A DNA stretch of 64,000 nucleotides from Labia minor (GCA_963082975.1 OY720345.1:1687001-1751000); one strand, 5' to 3'; counted from the stretch's first letter, positions 35,051 through 46,740 are shown. The notes: generated from the sequence alone by a model not told the origin. Translations and numbers: made by a program.

Positions 35051-37990
35051 AATATAAAAGCTATTTATGATAGTGGTTCGAATGTAAGCTTACTAAATAA
35101 AAAACTTTTAAATATTTTAAAGTTAAAATTAGAAAAAAACAAATCTATATTTAGAACACTTAGTGGTAAAAATTTCTGTCAAGGCCGGGCAAATATTAGT
35201 TTGAAAATCGGAGAGATTACGGAGAATCTAAATACTTATGTAATTAAAAATAACAAATTTTCTTATGATTTACTGTTGGGACTCGACGCAATAAAGAAAT
35301 TCAGACTCATACAAAATGAAAATTTAAAAATTTTTCAGAAAATAGATGATGAGAATATTATAAAAATAAAACCAACAAATAAAAAAAATAATGTTAACGA
35401 TTTTCAAATAAATATGAATGAATTGGATTATATAGAAGATAAGAATAAAATTATAGAATTAAAAACGATAATAGAAAATTTCAAAAATATATTTGCTAAA
35501 AATAAATTTGATGTTGGAAAAGTAAAATGTAAAGAAGGTGAGATTAAATTAATTAAAGAGGAATATATTAATTCACGACCTTATAAATGCAATATAATAG
35601 ACGAGAGAGAAATACAAAATCAGATAAAAAAATTATTAGAGGCAAAGTTAATTGAGGAATCAGATGGAGGTTTTTCATCACCAGTTACACTTGTATTCAA
35701 AAAAGAGGATGGTCGGAGGACAAGACTTTGTATTGATTACCGAAGATTAAATAAATTGATAATACCAGAATGTTTTCCATTTCCAACTATAAATGATGTT
35801 ATTGAAAAGATACCTAATTGTAAATATTTTTCGATAATTGATATAAATTCGGCTTTTTGGAACATTCCTTTAAGAGAAAATGATCGAGAGAAAACCGCAT
35901 TTATTACAAAATTTGGGAAATTTAGGTTTAAAGTATTACCATATGGTCTTAAAAATGCTCCAGCGATTTTTCAAAGGACATTATCTAATATTTTAAGAAG
36001 GAATGGTTTAGACGAATTCTCTATAAACTATATCGATGATATCTTAATATTTTCTAAAACATGGGAGGAACATATGAAACATATAAAAAAAACTTTTGAA
36101 ATACTAGACGAAGTGGGTTTCAAACTAAAATATGAAAAATGTAAATTTGCTTCTAATTCAGTGAAATATCTTGGACATTTCATACAAGAAAATAAAATAT
36201 CACCAGCAATTGAAAATTTGGCTGCTATTAGAAAACTAAACAAACCAACAGATAAATCTGGTGTAAGGAGTATTTTAGGATCAATAAATTTTTTTTTAAA
36301 ATATATTGAAAACAGTACAGAAAAATTTGAACCACTTCATCGATTATTAAAAAAAAATGTAAAATTTGAATGGACAAAAGAATGTGATGAAAGTTTTAAT
36401 TTAATTAAAGAATATTTATGTTCCTCACCCATTTTAGCAATATATGATACAGACAAAGAAATAATAATTGAAACAGATGCTAGTTTAAAAGGAATTGGTG
36501 CAGTATTGAAACAACCACAAATTAATGGTATGTTGCATCCGGTTGCTTATTTTTCTAGGAAATTATCAGAAAAAGAAAAGAAAATGGATATTATTCACCT
36601 GGAGTGTAAAGCAATTAAAGAAGCAATAAAATATTGGCAATTTTATGTCATGGGCCGAGAATTTAGAGTTTGTACGGACCATAAACCCTTAGAAAATTTA
36701 AGAACAAAGAGCAGAACAGATGAAATATTGGGAGATTTAGTCAATTATCTATCTCAATTTAATTTTAAAATCATTTATAAAAAAGGGAAAGACAATATTT
36801 TGGCAGACCTTTTATCAAGACAACCAATATTAGAATACTTTGAAAATGAAGACGAAATTAAAGTAGTAAATTTAATAGAAATAAAAAAAATAATTGAAGA
36901 TCAAAAAGAAAATTTTAAAGAAATAGAAAATGATAAAAAAACAGAAAAACGAAATAATATTTTTTTTAAAAATCTAAATAACAGAGCAAGGATATATATT
37001 TCAATTGACTTTGGTATAAAATTAATAAAGCTCGTTCATGAATATTATGGTCATATAGGAAATGCTCAATTAAAAAGGAAAATAAGACCCTATTATTATT
37101 TTAAAAATATGGATCGACTAATTAATTCATTTTGTGAAAATTGCAAGATTTGTAAAGAAAACAAAACTCGTAAAGGAAGAACAATTGGATTAATGTCGAA
37201 ATTAGGGCCTCCAAGTAAACCCTATGAAATTATGTCCATTGATACGGTAGGAGGATTCGCCGGGAACAGATCACCGAAAAGATTTATGCACATTTTAGTG
37301 GATCACTTTAGCAGATACGCTTGGATCTCCACTTCGACAGGTCAAGACGCTAAAGAATTTATCAAATTAATAGATCCAGTTACAAAAGGAAAGGAAACTA
37401 AAATGATTTTGACAGACCAATACTCTGGATTTAATTCTCAAGAATTTAAAAACTATTTAAATAAAAAAAATATACAACTTGTATTTACATCAATAGATTG
37501 TCCCCAATCTAATGGCCTAAATGAGAGACTAAACCAAACTCTTGTTAATAGAATAAGATGCAAAATAAATAGTGGTGATAATAGAGCGTGGTCTAAAATC
37601 GCAGAAGATTGTACAAAGGAATACAACAAGACAATTCATAGTTCAACAAAATTTGAACCTGAATATTTACTTTTGGGTATAAAATCAACAATTTCTCCTA
37701 TCACTTTTGGGGAAGATAATCTGGAACAGGCCAGGAAAGAAGCTTTTCAAAATTCCGAAAAAAGTTTCCATACTAATAAAGAAAGGATAGATAAAAATAG
37801 AAAAAAAAAAGAATTTAAAATAGGCGAGATGGTATACATCGAGAATGGGAATAAAATAAACCGTAGGAAAACGGATAAAGTAAGGATGGGCCCATTCAAA
37901 ATAACAAAAAGAATTTCCTCATCCATATACGAGGTTGACTGTGGAAAAAAAAAAAAAAATTATCAAACTGTTTCCACTGCAGTAAATTGA
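35051..37990 (+). CDS. Pol: protease, RT, RNase H, integrase (5' end displaced)
   Basis: The open frame of about 979 codons lacks its natural start, because the first part lies before the 1589-bp insertion. The protease active site DSGS is at residues about 7-10. RT spans about 170-390, with YIDD at about 327-330. RNase H has ETDAS near 476 and a TDHKPLENL block. Integrase follows, with the HHCC zinc site (HEYYGH near 663, CENCKIC) and a DD35E core (D about 731, D about 789, E about 825). The domain order is that of Ty3/gypsy. No chromodomain or GPF-linked env follows. All catalytic residues expected for the family appear intact, so the frame decayed little after insertion. Confidence 0.93.
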   Translation, partial: NIKAIYDSGSNVSLLNKKLLNILKLKLEKNKSIFRTLSGKNFCQGRANISLKIGEITENLNTYVIKNNKFSYDLLLGLDAIKKFRLIQNENLKIFQKIDDENIIKIKPTNKKNNVNDFQINMNELDYIEDKNKIIELKTIIENFKNIFAKNKFDVGKVKCKEGEIKLIKEEYINSRPYKCNIIDEREIQNQIKKLLEAKLIEESDGGFSSPVTLVFKKEDGRRTRLCIDYRRLNKLIIPECFPFPTINDVIEKIPNCKYFSIIDINSAFWNIPLRENDREKTAFITKFGKFRFKVLPYGLKNAPAIFQRTLSNILRRNGLDEFSINYIDDILIFSKTWEEHMKHIKKTFEILDEVGFKLKYEKCKFASNSVKYLGHFIQENKISPAIENLAAIRKLNKPTDKSGVRSILGSINFFLKYIENSTEKFEPLHRLLKKNVKFEWTKECDESFNLIKEYLCSSPILAIYDTDKEIIIETDASLKGIGAVLKQPQINGMLHPVAYFSRKLSEKEKKMDIIHLECKAIKEAIKYWQFYVMGREFRVCTDHKPLENLRTKSRTDEILGDLVNYLSQFNFKIIYKKGKDNILADLLSRQPILEYFENEDEIKVVNLIEIKKIIEDQKENFKEIENDKKTEKRNNIFFKNLNNRARIYISIDFGIKLIKLVHEYYGHIGNAQLKRKIRPYYYFKNMDRLINSFCENCKICKENKTRKGRTIGLMSKLGPPSKPYEIMSIDTVGGFAGNRSPKRFMHILVDHFSRYAWISTSTGQDAKEFIKLIDPVTKGKETKMILTDQYSGFNSQEFKNYLNKKNIQLVFTSIDCPQSNGLNERLNQTLVNRIRCKINSGDNRAWSKIAEDCTKEYNKTIHSSTKFEPEYLLLGIKSTISPITFGEDNLEQARKEAFQNSEKSFHTNKERIDKNRKKKEFKIGEMVYIENGNKINRRKTDKVRMGPFKITKRISSSIYEVDCGKKKKNYQTVSTAVN

Positions 37991-37993
37991 CAC

Positions 37994-38014
37994 CTTTTTC
38001 TTCTGAAGAAAAAG
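37994..38014 (+). promoter_or_regulatory. Perfect hairpin between Pol stop and polypurine tract
   Basis: CTTTTTCTTC and GAAGAAAAAG form a perfect inverted repeat with almost no loop, right after the Pol stop and just before the polypurine tract. A role in RNA stability or plus-strand priming is possible but not shown. Confidence 0.4.
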
Positions 38015-38017
38015 CCT

Positions 38018-38029
38018 AAGGGGGTAAGA
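38018..38029 (+). promoter_or_regulatory. Polypurine tract
   Basis: AAGGGGGTAAGA directly precedes the 3' LTR, the expected place for plus-strand primer formation. Confidence 0.8.
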
Positions 38030-38263
38030 TGTAAAATATTTATAGTTACCTCTACCTACTTATATCACCCTCTAGCGGACATCTAATTACTCATTTATTA
38101 TTTATCTATTTATATGTGTTATCGACATTTAATTTACTCATTTTATTATTTATCCATTTGTATATATTTTATTTATAAACTTGTAAAATAATTTAAAAGA
38201 AATAAACTTGAAAATTAATTATTCCTTTTTGGATATAATAAATTCTGTTGTTATTATTTTACA
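38030..38263 (+). repeat. 3' LTR of the Ty3/gypsy element
   Basis: It is 234 bp and identical on reading to 32024-32257. TATA follows at 38264-38267. Confidence 0.95.
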
Positions 38264-39259
38264 TATATATATAGAATAAAGTGCTACTTCCGGTTAACTG
38301 ATATTTTAAATGTAAAAAAAACAGATATGGATATAATATAAATATTTTTAATTTTATTTTATTTATAATATATAAGGGCTGGCTGTGACGTCATGAAGTG
38401 CTGGGTGACGTCATATAATTTTAAATTAAGAAAAAACTAATGAAGATGATTTTTCTCGAGGATAAAACCAACACAAAGTGCATAACACGTGGAGATATGC
38501 CTTCACGTGAAATTTGATATGAAAATAACCCTTCACTTCCTCTCTTCGATCGGCAATACTAGCACTTCCGGTTTCCGGATTTGCACCAAAAGTTGAACAA
38601 TTCATCCTACTGATGTATTAAGTAAATATAATAAATTTCATCTACACATCTATACGCATCTATACGGACGAACGGACGGACGGACAGACATCATGCTAAA
38701 AATGCTTTTTTCTGTTAAGAAAATGCATGATTCGTGGAGATATGTACCTAAAAATATCCATAGGTGAAATTTGGTGTGAAAACAATACCTCCCTTACTAT
38801 CGTCGGTCGGTAAAAAAGAAACGCTACTTGTATAGGTAAAATGTCACTTCCGGTAGTCAGATCATGATGAAATTTGGTATCTGAATTTTTTTCATATTTT
38901 TAAATCTATATACAAAATAGGAAGCAAATATCTCGAAGCAAACTGGTACTTTACTTGAAAGGTAAACGCAACCAGTGTAGGTAAAGTACCACTTCCGGTT
39001 AACCGATTTGGACGAAATTTTGATAGAAATCTACAAACTGTGAATAATATCGGTGTACCAAATTTCGAAGTCCTAGCTTGATTAGTTTTTGAGTAAATTT
39101 GCTTACAGACATTACATACATACATACACACACAGACATAATTCGAAAAATGGTATTTTCCGACTCAGGGAGGTCTAAAACGTCAAGATCTATCGAAATC
39201 TCGAAGTCGAAATTTTTGACGATTCCAATACTTCCCTTATACGAAGTATGCGGGAAAGT

Positions 39260-39803
39260 AAAAACTAATAAGTTCTATTAGATTTTCGTTTATTTCATGG
39301 ATATTTTACAGGTTTATTCATTTATGAGCATTGTTAAAGTTTTTATTAAAAACAAAATGAAAACAAATTTGAATACTCATTAATTATTTATGTCTTTACT
39401 TATTAACTTCCTTTAAGTTATATATATATATATATATGTATAGTATAGTTCCTTACTTTGGTATTAAAATTTTTTCAATTAGATGGTGAATAATAATATG
39501 GTAAAAACTATTTATTATTCAAAAAACAAATATAAGGAACTTTATTTAGATTTATTTAAATCAAAATGTTTCAAATCGAATTTTCTAATTAGATGAGGGA
39601 AAGAGAGAATGATATGAAAAAATGACCTCATTAGATATTCTACTAATATCTAATGAGTGTTGAAAAGTAATTTCTTTCTTTCCAATTGTAATACACTCTT
39701 ACTCTCGCTCTCTCTATCTCTATCTATCTATCTATCTATCTAAACTAATCATCCAACTATCATATCTATCTATCTATCTATATATATATATATATATATT
39801 TGC

Positions 39804-39839
<36 letters not shown>

Positions 39840-40005
39840 TATATAATAATTGTTTTCAATTATTTTAATTAAATTCAATTTAAATATATATATATATATA
39901 TGTGTATAAAATTATATTATAAATTATCTAAAAAAAAAAAAAAAATTTCTATCATTATGATCCTCAAGGTACTAACTATACTTTAATATTTTTTGAAATT
40001 ATTAC

Positions 40006-40040
<35 letters not shown>

Positions 40041-41310
40041 GAAATGAATGTTGAAATAAAAGAAGAAGAATGAATTGAACTCACTTTTGAAAAATGGTTG
40101 GTGAAAAGTGAGGGCAAAATCAGTTGATTTGAGTTGAAGGGACAGGTTGGCAAGACATCATGATGACTGGTCACGTGGCCAGAGTGAATTATATATTGTG
40201 GAATCGTACGTGGATCGGAAGGGTCAACTGTCCTAGAGACCGATGGGCTGAGGGCTCGGGTTGGTTGTCACCACTGTTCTCGTGCCATGCTCAAATATAG
40301 ATGATGGCCAAGAAGATAGCCAAGAAGAAGCAAACGTAATTGAGCCATGAGCAGACATGCACAAGCGAAATGACATGGCTGCGATAAATGGGACCAGAAC
40401 AAGTCAGCTACTCACTCATTCTGATATTAAACATTGCAAAAATGGAATGGGAGATAAAGTAACGAGAAACGATCAATAAAAAAAATATCTTTAAGAAAAC
40501 GGATCATGACACGAGCAGTCTAATGACAATCGTCATCATTTATTTAAACCATTTTTATAAGTGGTGGTGGTGGTGGTGGTTCAAAGTGTTTCATTTTATT
40601 TAATGTATGTATCTTCAATCTTCTTATCTTATTTATTTATTTTTTTTAATTGAAACATTGGGGAGACATATTGAAATATATCTATTATATGATATATATA
40701 CCTATTAGAAAAACTTATAATAATATAAATAAAATAAAATAAAAAACATCAACATTTATTAAACAAATTTATATTAATATATAATATTTATGCTACTACT
40801 GGGACTTGAGTTGAACGAGGATCGAAACTTAAAATTCAGAAAAATTAAAAACAATATTTGTTTTGAAAATAATAAATAAAATTGTAGCATCTCACCGGGC
40901 AACAAAAACAAGACACTCAACAGGAAATAGATTTATTAAATATTTCACAGCAATTGCCATGCCCAAACCTACCACCAATCAACAATTTCCTATTCTTTAT
41001 ATTTGTCAGTCAAAAGTGACATTTCTCACTTCTAATGATAAATAATTGCAGGATTGTCAGGGCCAATTTTTATCTGGCCGGCCAGTGCACATAGAGTCAA
41101 AAAAATATGGCTATAATAATTAAATAACTGAAATGGTTTTAGATCGTCCTCTATGAATTTTTCATATTACTATCTTCTGAAAGATATATAAACTATCATC
41201 ATTATTACAAATAATCAAATAATAAATAATTAAATTGGTTGTACAATTTTACCTATTTTTTAACAAAACAATATGTTTATTATTAGTTTTCTTGGAATAT
41301 GAGAGGAAGG

Positions 41311-41354
<44 letters not shown>
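39260..41354. other. Non-coding stretch with microsatellites and a GC-richer island
   Basis: It contains (TCTA)n at about 39717-39780, (AAT)n at about 39806-39840, (TTA)n at about 40003-40040, (TGG)n at about 40562-40580 and (TA)n at about 41310-41354. The low-repeat segment at about 40080-40560 includes GGTCACGTGGCC (an E-box palindrome) and has no credible ORF. A second small GC-richer patch lies at about 41050-41095. Confidence 0.5.
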
Positions 41355-41355
<1 letters not shown>

Positions 41356-42204
41356 GTGATGTGTTCAAAAAGTATGACGAATTTTGTATTTCTTAAAAAA
41401 GTGTTTATTTATTCATGAATATCTATTTTGTTCCCTTCAAAGTAGTCACCCCAGATATCATGCACTTATGCCAAAGCACTTAAAAAAGTCATTTTTTGTG
41501 ATTTTGTTCAGCTCCACCTTTGATGCAGCATTTATCTCTTTTCATGGGCATATTCAGGTTTGTAAACAAAAAAAAACAAAAACAAAAATGTGACAAGGGG
41601 CCAGGTCTGGAGAATACGGTGGCTGCGGGACCATTACTGTGTTGTTTTTAGACAAATATTCGCGCACAAGTAACAATGCGTGAGCAGGGGCGTTATCATG
41701 ATGCAAAAGCCAATATTCGATTTTCCACAAATCCGAGTGTAATATTCTTTATTGAACGTGCGACCCTTTGGCAAGAACTTTAATGCATGACTCCCCTGCA
41801 ATCGAAGAAAACTATGAGCAAAACCTTCAGGCACGCACTTCACATTTTCTCGCCCCTCTGAGAAAATTTTGTATCACCAATAAATATTGCTTTTGTCCAA
41901 AGTAGCTTCACCATATGCCACAGTTAACATTCGGAATGCGCCGGCGCACTTAATTTTCTTTTTCACACAAAATTTGATTCAGATTCTTTGATCCATTTTT
42001 TGGAATAAGCAGAAATCGAAGACGAACCAAAATATGTCCAAGCAAAACAGCTGTCAAAAATTAACTAAACATTCAAAATAGCCGAACTTGTCAGCATCAG
42101 TAAGGGATATGTGAGGACCATCATAACGCAATAAAACAATAGAAACTCAAATACACGTAGCCCACGAAAATTCAAAATTCGTGATACTTTTGCTACACAC
42201 CACA
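41355..42204 (-). mobile_element. Internally deleted mariner-like element
   Basis: Inverted ends agree closely: GTGATGTGTTC...GTATGACGAATTTTG, and GTGGTGTGTAG...GTATCACGAATTTTG from the other side. TA flanks both (41353-41354 and 42205-42206). At 850 bp it is shorter than a typical 1.3-kb mariner. On the minus strand the transposase catalytic region is visible (HHDNAPAH, then PQPPYSPDLAP), and the element ends with YFEGN just before the TIR. Confidence 0.8.
41500..41880 (-). pseudogene. Mariner transposase remnant
   Basis: Only the C-terminal catalytic half is recognisable. The second catalytic Asp is present in HHDN. The position of the third catalytic Asp (after SPDLAPC) reads His, which should abolish activity, and a stop follows soon after in the same frame. 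The N-terminal DNA-binding half is lost or unrecognisable. The longest open piece is about 69 codons. Confidence 0.7.
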
Positions 42205-43710
42205 TATATATATATATAGGGTTCTTCGAAAGGAAGTAAAACTTTTGATTCAATTTTCTTGAGTTGTAAGATACACGTAGAATTTATACCAAATATATGA
42301 TGATAATTTTGAATTATTATTAATATTTAAATTCAATCCTGAAGAAAAACATAATATTTATCTACAAATTACAAATATGATTTGATATATTAAAAAACTA
42401 CACTAATTACATAATTATTTAATTGATGTCCTATTAAGTGCATTTACTATTTCTGTACATCCTATATTTTTCAATTTAAGATTCTTTGTCTCGCAGCAAC
42501 ATTTCTCCGGGGTTAAATGCATTAATATTAGCCCCACAATGAGTGGTTAAATTGTATCTAAATTCGCATAATATTTCTTTGGAGACAAAGGGAGCAGCAC
42601 GCGAATTCTTGGCTGATATTACCCCGCCGGGGTACTGACATGAGCACAATGGTCAGAACTTGTGCTTTACCGTATTTGCATGCGAAATTAAATAGAAGCC
42701 ATTTTAAAACGAAGCAAATTGGGTCATTATAAATTTAATGCTGCTATTTTAATAATGCAAGCTTTCATTTTTGCTACAGGTTCCCGTTTATAAACCTTAA
42801 CTGAATTATTTACTCTTTAAAAATAAGAAACAAGGTACCCTGTTATACATTCGACTTTTTTTATTTAAAAAAAAAAAAAAGAGAATTCTTATTTATGAAT
42901 ACCTACACTTACTCATTTCTATACATTAATATATATATATATAAATTAGATTTTAGAACAAGTGTTATAAATATTTAAGTTCAAAGTTTTCTTTTTGTAG
43001 ACAAGAAAATGTAGTTTTTTCTTTGAAGATATGAAATTCAAAACTCTTAGGGTGGAAATTCATGTTTAAATATAATTTTCATAGCATTTTTTTAAACAAA
43101 AATTTCTAAGAAAAAAATAAATACTTAATGGCCAAAAAACTCATTCAAATAACATATAGAACCCAAAATAAATATTATTAATAATTATGTAAAAATGAAA
43201 ATATAGAATATATAGATATGTTTTTTAAAAAGAGCTGGTCAACCTGTGTGGGAGATATTAACAATTCTTTATTTCAATAAAATTGATCGATAGTAGTCAA
43301 GTTTTCGAGTTGATCTATAAATTGAAACTTCTGAACCTTGGATCGCACAGTTTGTTCAATTCGTTTTCCCTCCATGGACACCTCGCTCGTTCCATTCTCC
43401 TCAAACACGAGAATATTTTTATTTATACATGTCTTGATTTGCTTTAATTATTCAAAATAAGTTTCAAGGCAGAGTCTCGGAAAACGTTATGTTGAAATTT
43501 CTAGAACTTTATATGTAATAAGCATGATTGTCTGGATGTGGAATTATCGGTTGGATTCATACAAAAAATGCCTTAAATTCAATCGTGAAAGATTTGTCAA
43601 TGGATGTTTTTTTTTAAGAAAATAATTCCAGAAAAATTAAAATTACAATCCAATTTATTAATAACATATATTTTCTATATTAATTAAAAACTTTCCTTAT
43701 AGGTATACGA

Positions 43711-43748
<38 letters not shown>

Positions 43749-44272
43749 CCATAAATATTTACATTAATATTTTGAAACTTTCTTGGATAGGGCAAAAACA
43801 TTTTAACAAAAACAGAAATCAAATAAAATAACATATTATTATTATCAATGTCGCCTATGATTATAAAATTTTCTATTTTTAAGGTTAATTTTCTAAAAAA
43901 AAAAAAAAAAAAACTTTTACGACTGAAGCTTGGAATATTCATCATAATATATATTATGGAAAAAGTTTTTAAGTATTACTTAAAATAAAAAAAAAAATGA
44001 AATCTTATTACGACATATTGAAACAAAAAGTGTTGTTGCAAATGGGCTCATTTTTTTGAAGTTAAATAAAATATATATATATATATATATATAAACAACA
44101 AATTGAGGAATGTTTTAATGAACAAATAATTTTTCTTTCTAATTATATTAAATAGATAAAATTTAAAATCCTATATATTAATAAAAATATAGATGTAAGT
44201 ATAAAAAAAAAATATATATATATTTTTAATTGTAAAAAGAATGATTAAAATATATAATTGGAAGTAAAAAAT
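42205..44272. other. Non-coding stretch with candidate conserved element
   Basis: The segment at about 42470-42800 is low-repeat and less AT-rich, and contains an octamer-type ATTTGCAT (42674-42681), several TAAT cores and CCCCGCCGGGG. It has no ORF and looks like a regulatory element more than repeat debris. The remainder is AT-rich with (TA)n tracts near 43710-43748. Confidence 0.45.
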
Positions 44273-44823
44273 GGATGTGGCTATTTATACATACAGTATG
44301 TATACGCAATTGGCTATTTATACATACCGTATGTTTAAGAAATTAGCTATTTGTAGTTACGTTTAACGTACTAACTAACAAAAAAAAGTTGACCTGTGGC
44401 CAGGTCCGAACCGACCGACGGTTTGAAGTAAATTAATTTCCAGCTACAGAAACAATTTCAAATAATTTAAATGTATCTTATAATGCAATATAAAACAGAT
44501 ATGGATATAACATAAATATTTTTAATTTTATTTTATTTATCTTATATATAAAATTCTCGTGTCACAAAACTTTGAAATCATACTCCTCCGAAACGGCTGG
44601 ACCGATTCTTATGAAATTTTTTATGTATATTCAGTAGGTCTCAGGGCATGTCAGACTTCCTTTAGAAAACCGCTAATTGGTAAGGTGTGTCCAGGAAATG
44701 CTAATTAATTAAAAATAGTTTAGTTACCATACTAGCTCATAGAGGCGCTGGTGGCGAAAATTTGAAATCTTATATATACCCTTATAAAAAGCTTCCAAAC
44801 AATACTGGTTGATGGGTAAACTA

Positions 44824-44890
44824 GCTAGCGCGCCATCTTATAACTTTGCACTCTGAGTTCGAAACTCGCAAAGGCACATTTTTCTTTACA
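44824..44890 (+). repeat. tRNA-like module inside Helitron
   Basis: An A-box-like TAGCTAGCGCGCC and a B-box-like GAGTTCGAAACTC have tRNA-like spacing and are followed by a T-rich stretch. It is probably a SINE remnant carried by the Helitron. Confidence 0.45.
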
Positions 44891-46089
44891 TATTATATAT
44901 TTTTTTTTAAAATTTATTAATTTTTATTATTTTAATATTTTATTAAATTAAATTTTATTATTTTAATATTTTATTAAATTAAATTTTATTATTAAATTTT
45001 ATTTTATTAAATTAAATTTTATTTTATTAAATTATAATATTAAATTTTATTTTATTAAATTAATAATTATGTAAACTATATAAAATTTGAATTTTCATTC
45101 ATTCATTTAAAATGATATTAAAATATTCCTTTGAAATATAATAAATAATTAAATTAATCCCTACTAGAGCCTCGGGGGGGGGGTAACTTTCTCTTTTTGG
45201 AAAAACCCATATTGCCATCCCCAGCTCGACTATCTATATATAAAAAAAAGGTTTTTGTCTGCATATTGCTCAGAATTTAAAAATTATTATAATATTTCAC
45301 TTTTTATTTTAAATTCTAATATTTAAATATCAATTAAATTAAATAATTTATTCTAAAAGTTCTCATTTAAATTTATTTAATAAAATATTTAGATCATATT
45401 TAACTTAATTTTTATTTATTCTTTCTATATAATTGAATATTTCTTCTTTTCTATTTGAAAGTGAAAGCTTAAAAAAACTGAATATATTATTTTTAAACTT
45501 TTATCAATACAAAAATATTTTCAAAACTTCAATTAAAATGACTAAATTTTATTATTTTTGTTTTTGTTTCAATTATTAATTACAAATATATTTTAAGTGC
45601 AAAAATGATTTCTTGGTTAATTAAAATATGTTTTTTAGACAAATGATATTACGAGATGTTTTAAATTTATGTCTTTTTTATATTGAGTATTTTTTTTTAA
45701 AATTAAAATTTGTTTTAAATCAAAATTATTGTATTCTATTATATTTTTTTATTAATAGGCTTCTTTTTTTATTTTTAATTTTTAATAAATTCTCTTTTTT
45801 GATATGATATTAATAAAAAATAATATTCAATTGTATTTAAATTGAAAAATTAGAATATTTGAATTTTTTTAAATTTTAACATATGTAATCAATCATATGG
45901 ATAACGAATGGAACATTTTGAAAATCAAGTTGGTATTAAATTCAGAAAAAAATACTGATATATAGAATATAATAGACCATTCGAATATAATTTAAAACTA
46001 TTTATCTCCTTTTATTTTAAATTTAAAAAAACGGAGTGTTAAGAAATTAAGATGCCTGGATAGGTAAATGGGCTGGAAGAGGAGGTAAT

Positions 46090-46740
46090 TTATAATTTTC
46101 TTCTAATTCAGATTGAAATTAATGGTGATAAGAAAAAATATTTAGTAACAAAATCTATATACAAAATGTAGAATTTGAATATGTAGAAAAATTGAATGTA
46201 ATCACGAAGGATAATAATATTTGAGAAGAATATATATATTTAAATCGAAGTTGTAATCGGGAAACGCCTGTTATCATGCAGTAAAGAGGCTTATCTCATC
46301 AAAATTATTATCAAAAGGAATCAAAATTAAAATATATAAACCAATTATTTTGCCTGTTGTATTATATGGGTGGGACGCAAGGTCTATGACCCTGGGAGAT
46401 GAGAGTAGATCCAGAGTATTCTTTCCAGCATTTATTGGCCAAAGAAAGATGAGGTCACCGGGGAATGGCGGAGACTGCACATCGAGGAATTGCATGACCT
46501 CTATGCATCTTCAGAAATAGTTAGGGTTATAAAAGCGAAAAAGCTGCGATAGGCAGGGGACGCGGCTAGAATGGGAGAGGAAAAAGATTTTGGATTGGAA
46601 AACGTCCGCTTGGAAGACCAAGGACGTGTAGGAAGGGACGTAAGAGAGATGGGACAAGGGCTCAGGATAGGGACACTTGGAGAAATGTGGTTGCTGCGGC
46701 CTAGAACTTTCGAGTTCCTTAGAGTCACATAGATAGAAAG
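46090..46740 (+). pseudogene. Captured LINE RT fragment in Helitron
   Basis: It is the plus-strand counterpart of 20620-21370: the order GGAAACGCCTGTTATC, TTGCCTGTTGTATTATATGG, GACCCTGGGAGATGAGAG and CGTCCGCTTGGAAGACC is the same. The frame is broken by several indels and stops, and the YSDD region is deleted. Confidence 0.65.

Larger units (their letters stand above)
32024..38263 (+). mobile_element. Ty3/gypsy-type LTR retrotransposon with self-priming signature
   Basis: Identical 234-bp LTRs (32024-32257 and 38030-38263; TGT...ACA) are flanked by TATA (32020-32023 and 38264-38267). Between them lie Gag, a -1 frameshift site, Pol in the order protease, RT, RNase H, integrase (the Metaviridae order), and a polypurine tract. 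No envelope is present. A 1589-bp insertion (33459-35047) disrupts the start of Pol. LTR identity means a recent insertion. No chromodomain is seen after the integrase. Because the Pol frame is now cut off from Gag, this copy should be unable to make Gag-Pol. Confidence 0.93.
31884..39259 (+). mobile_element. Family X TIR element, copy 1 (split by LTR retrotransposon)
   Basis: Terminal inverted repeats ACTTTCCCGCATA lie at 31884-31896 and 39247-39259. The same element lies inverted and uninterrupted at 50488-51564. Here it is divided by the LTR element at 32024-38263 and by about 87 extra bases before it. It has no coding capacity. It carries four ACTTCCGGT sites (38286, 38564, 38846, 38991) and two TGACGTCA sites (38386, 38406). 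The class is unknown; no target duplication is obvious. Confidence 0.6.
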
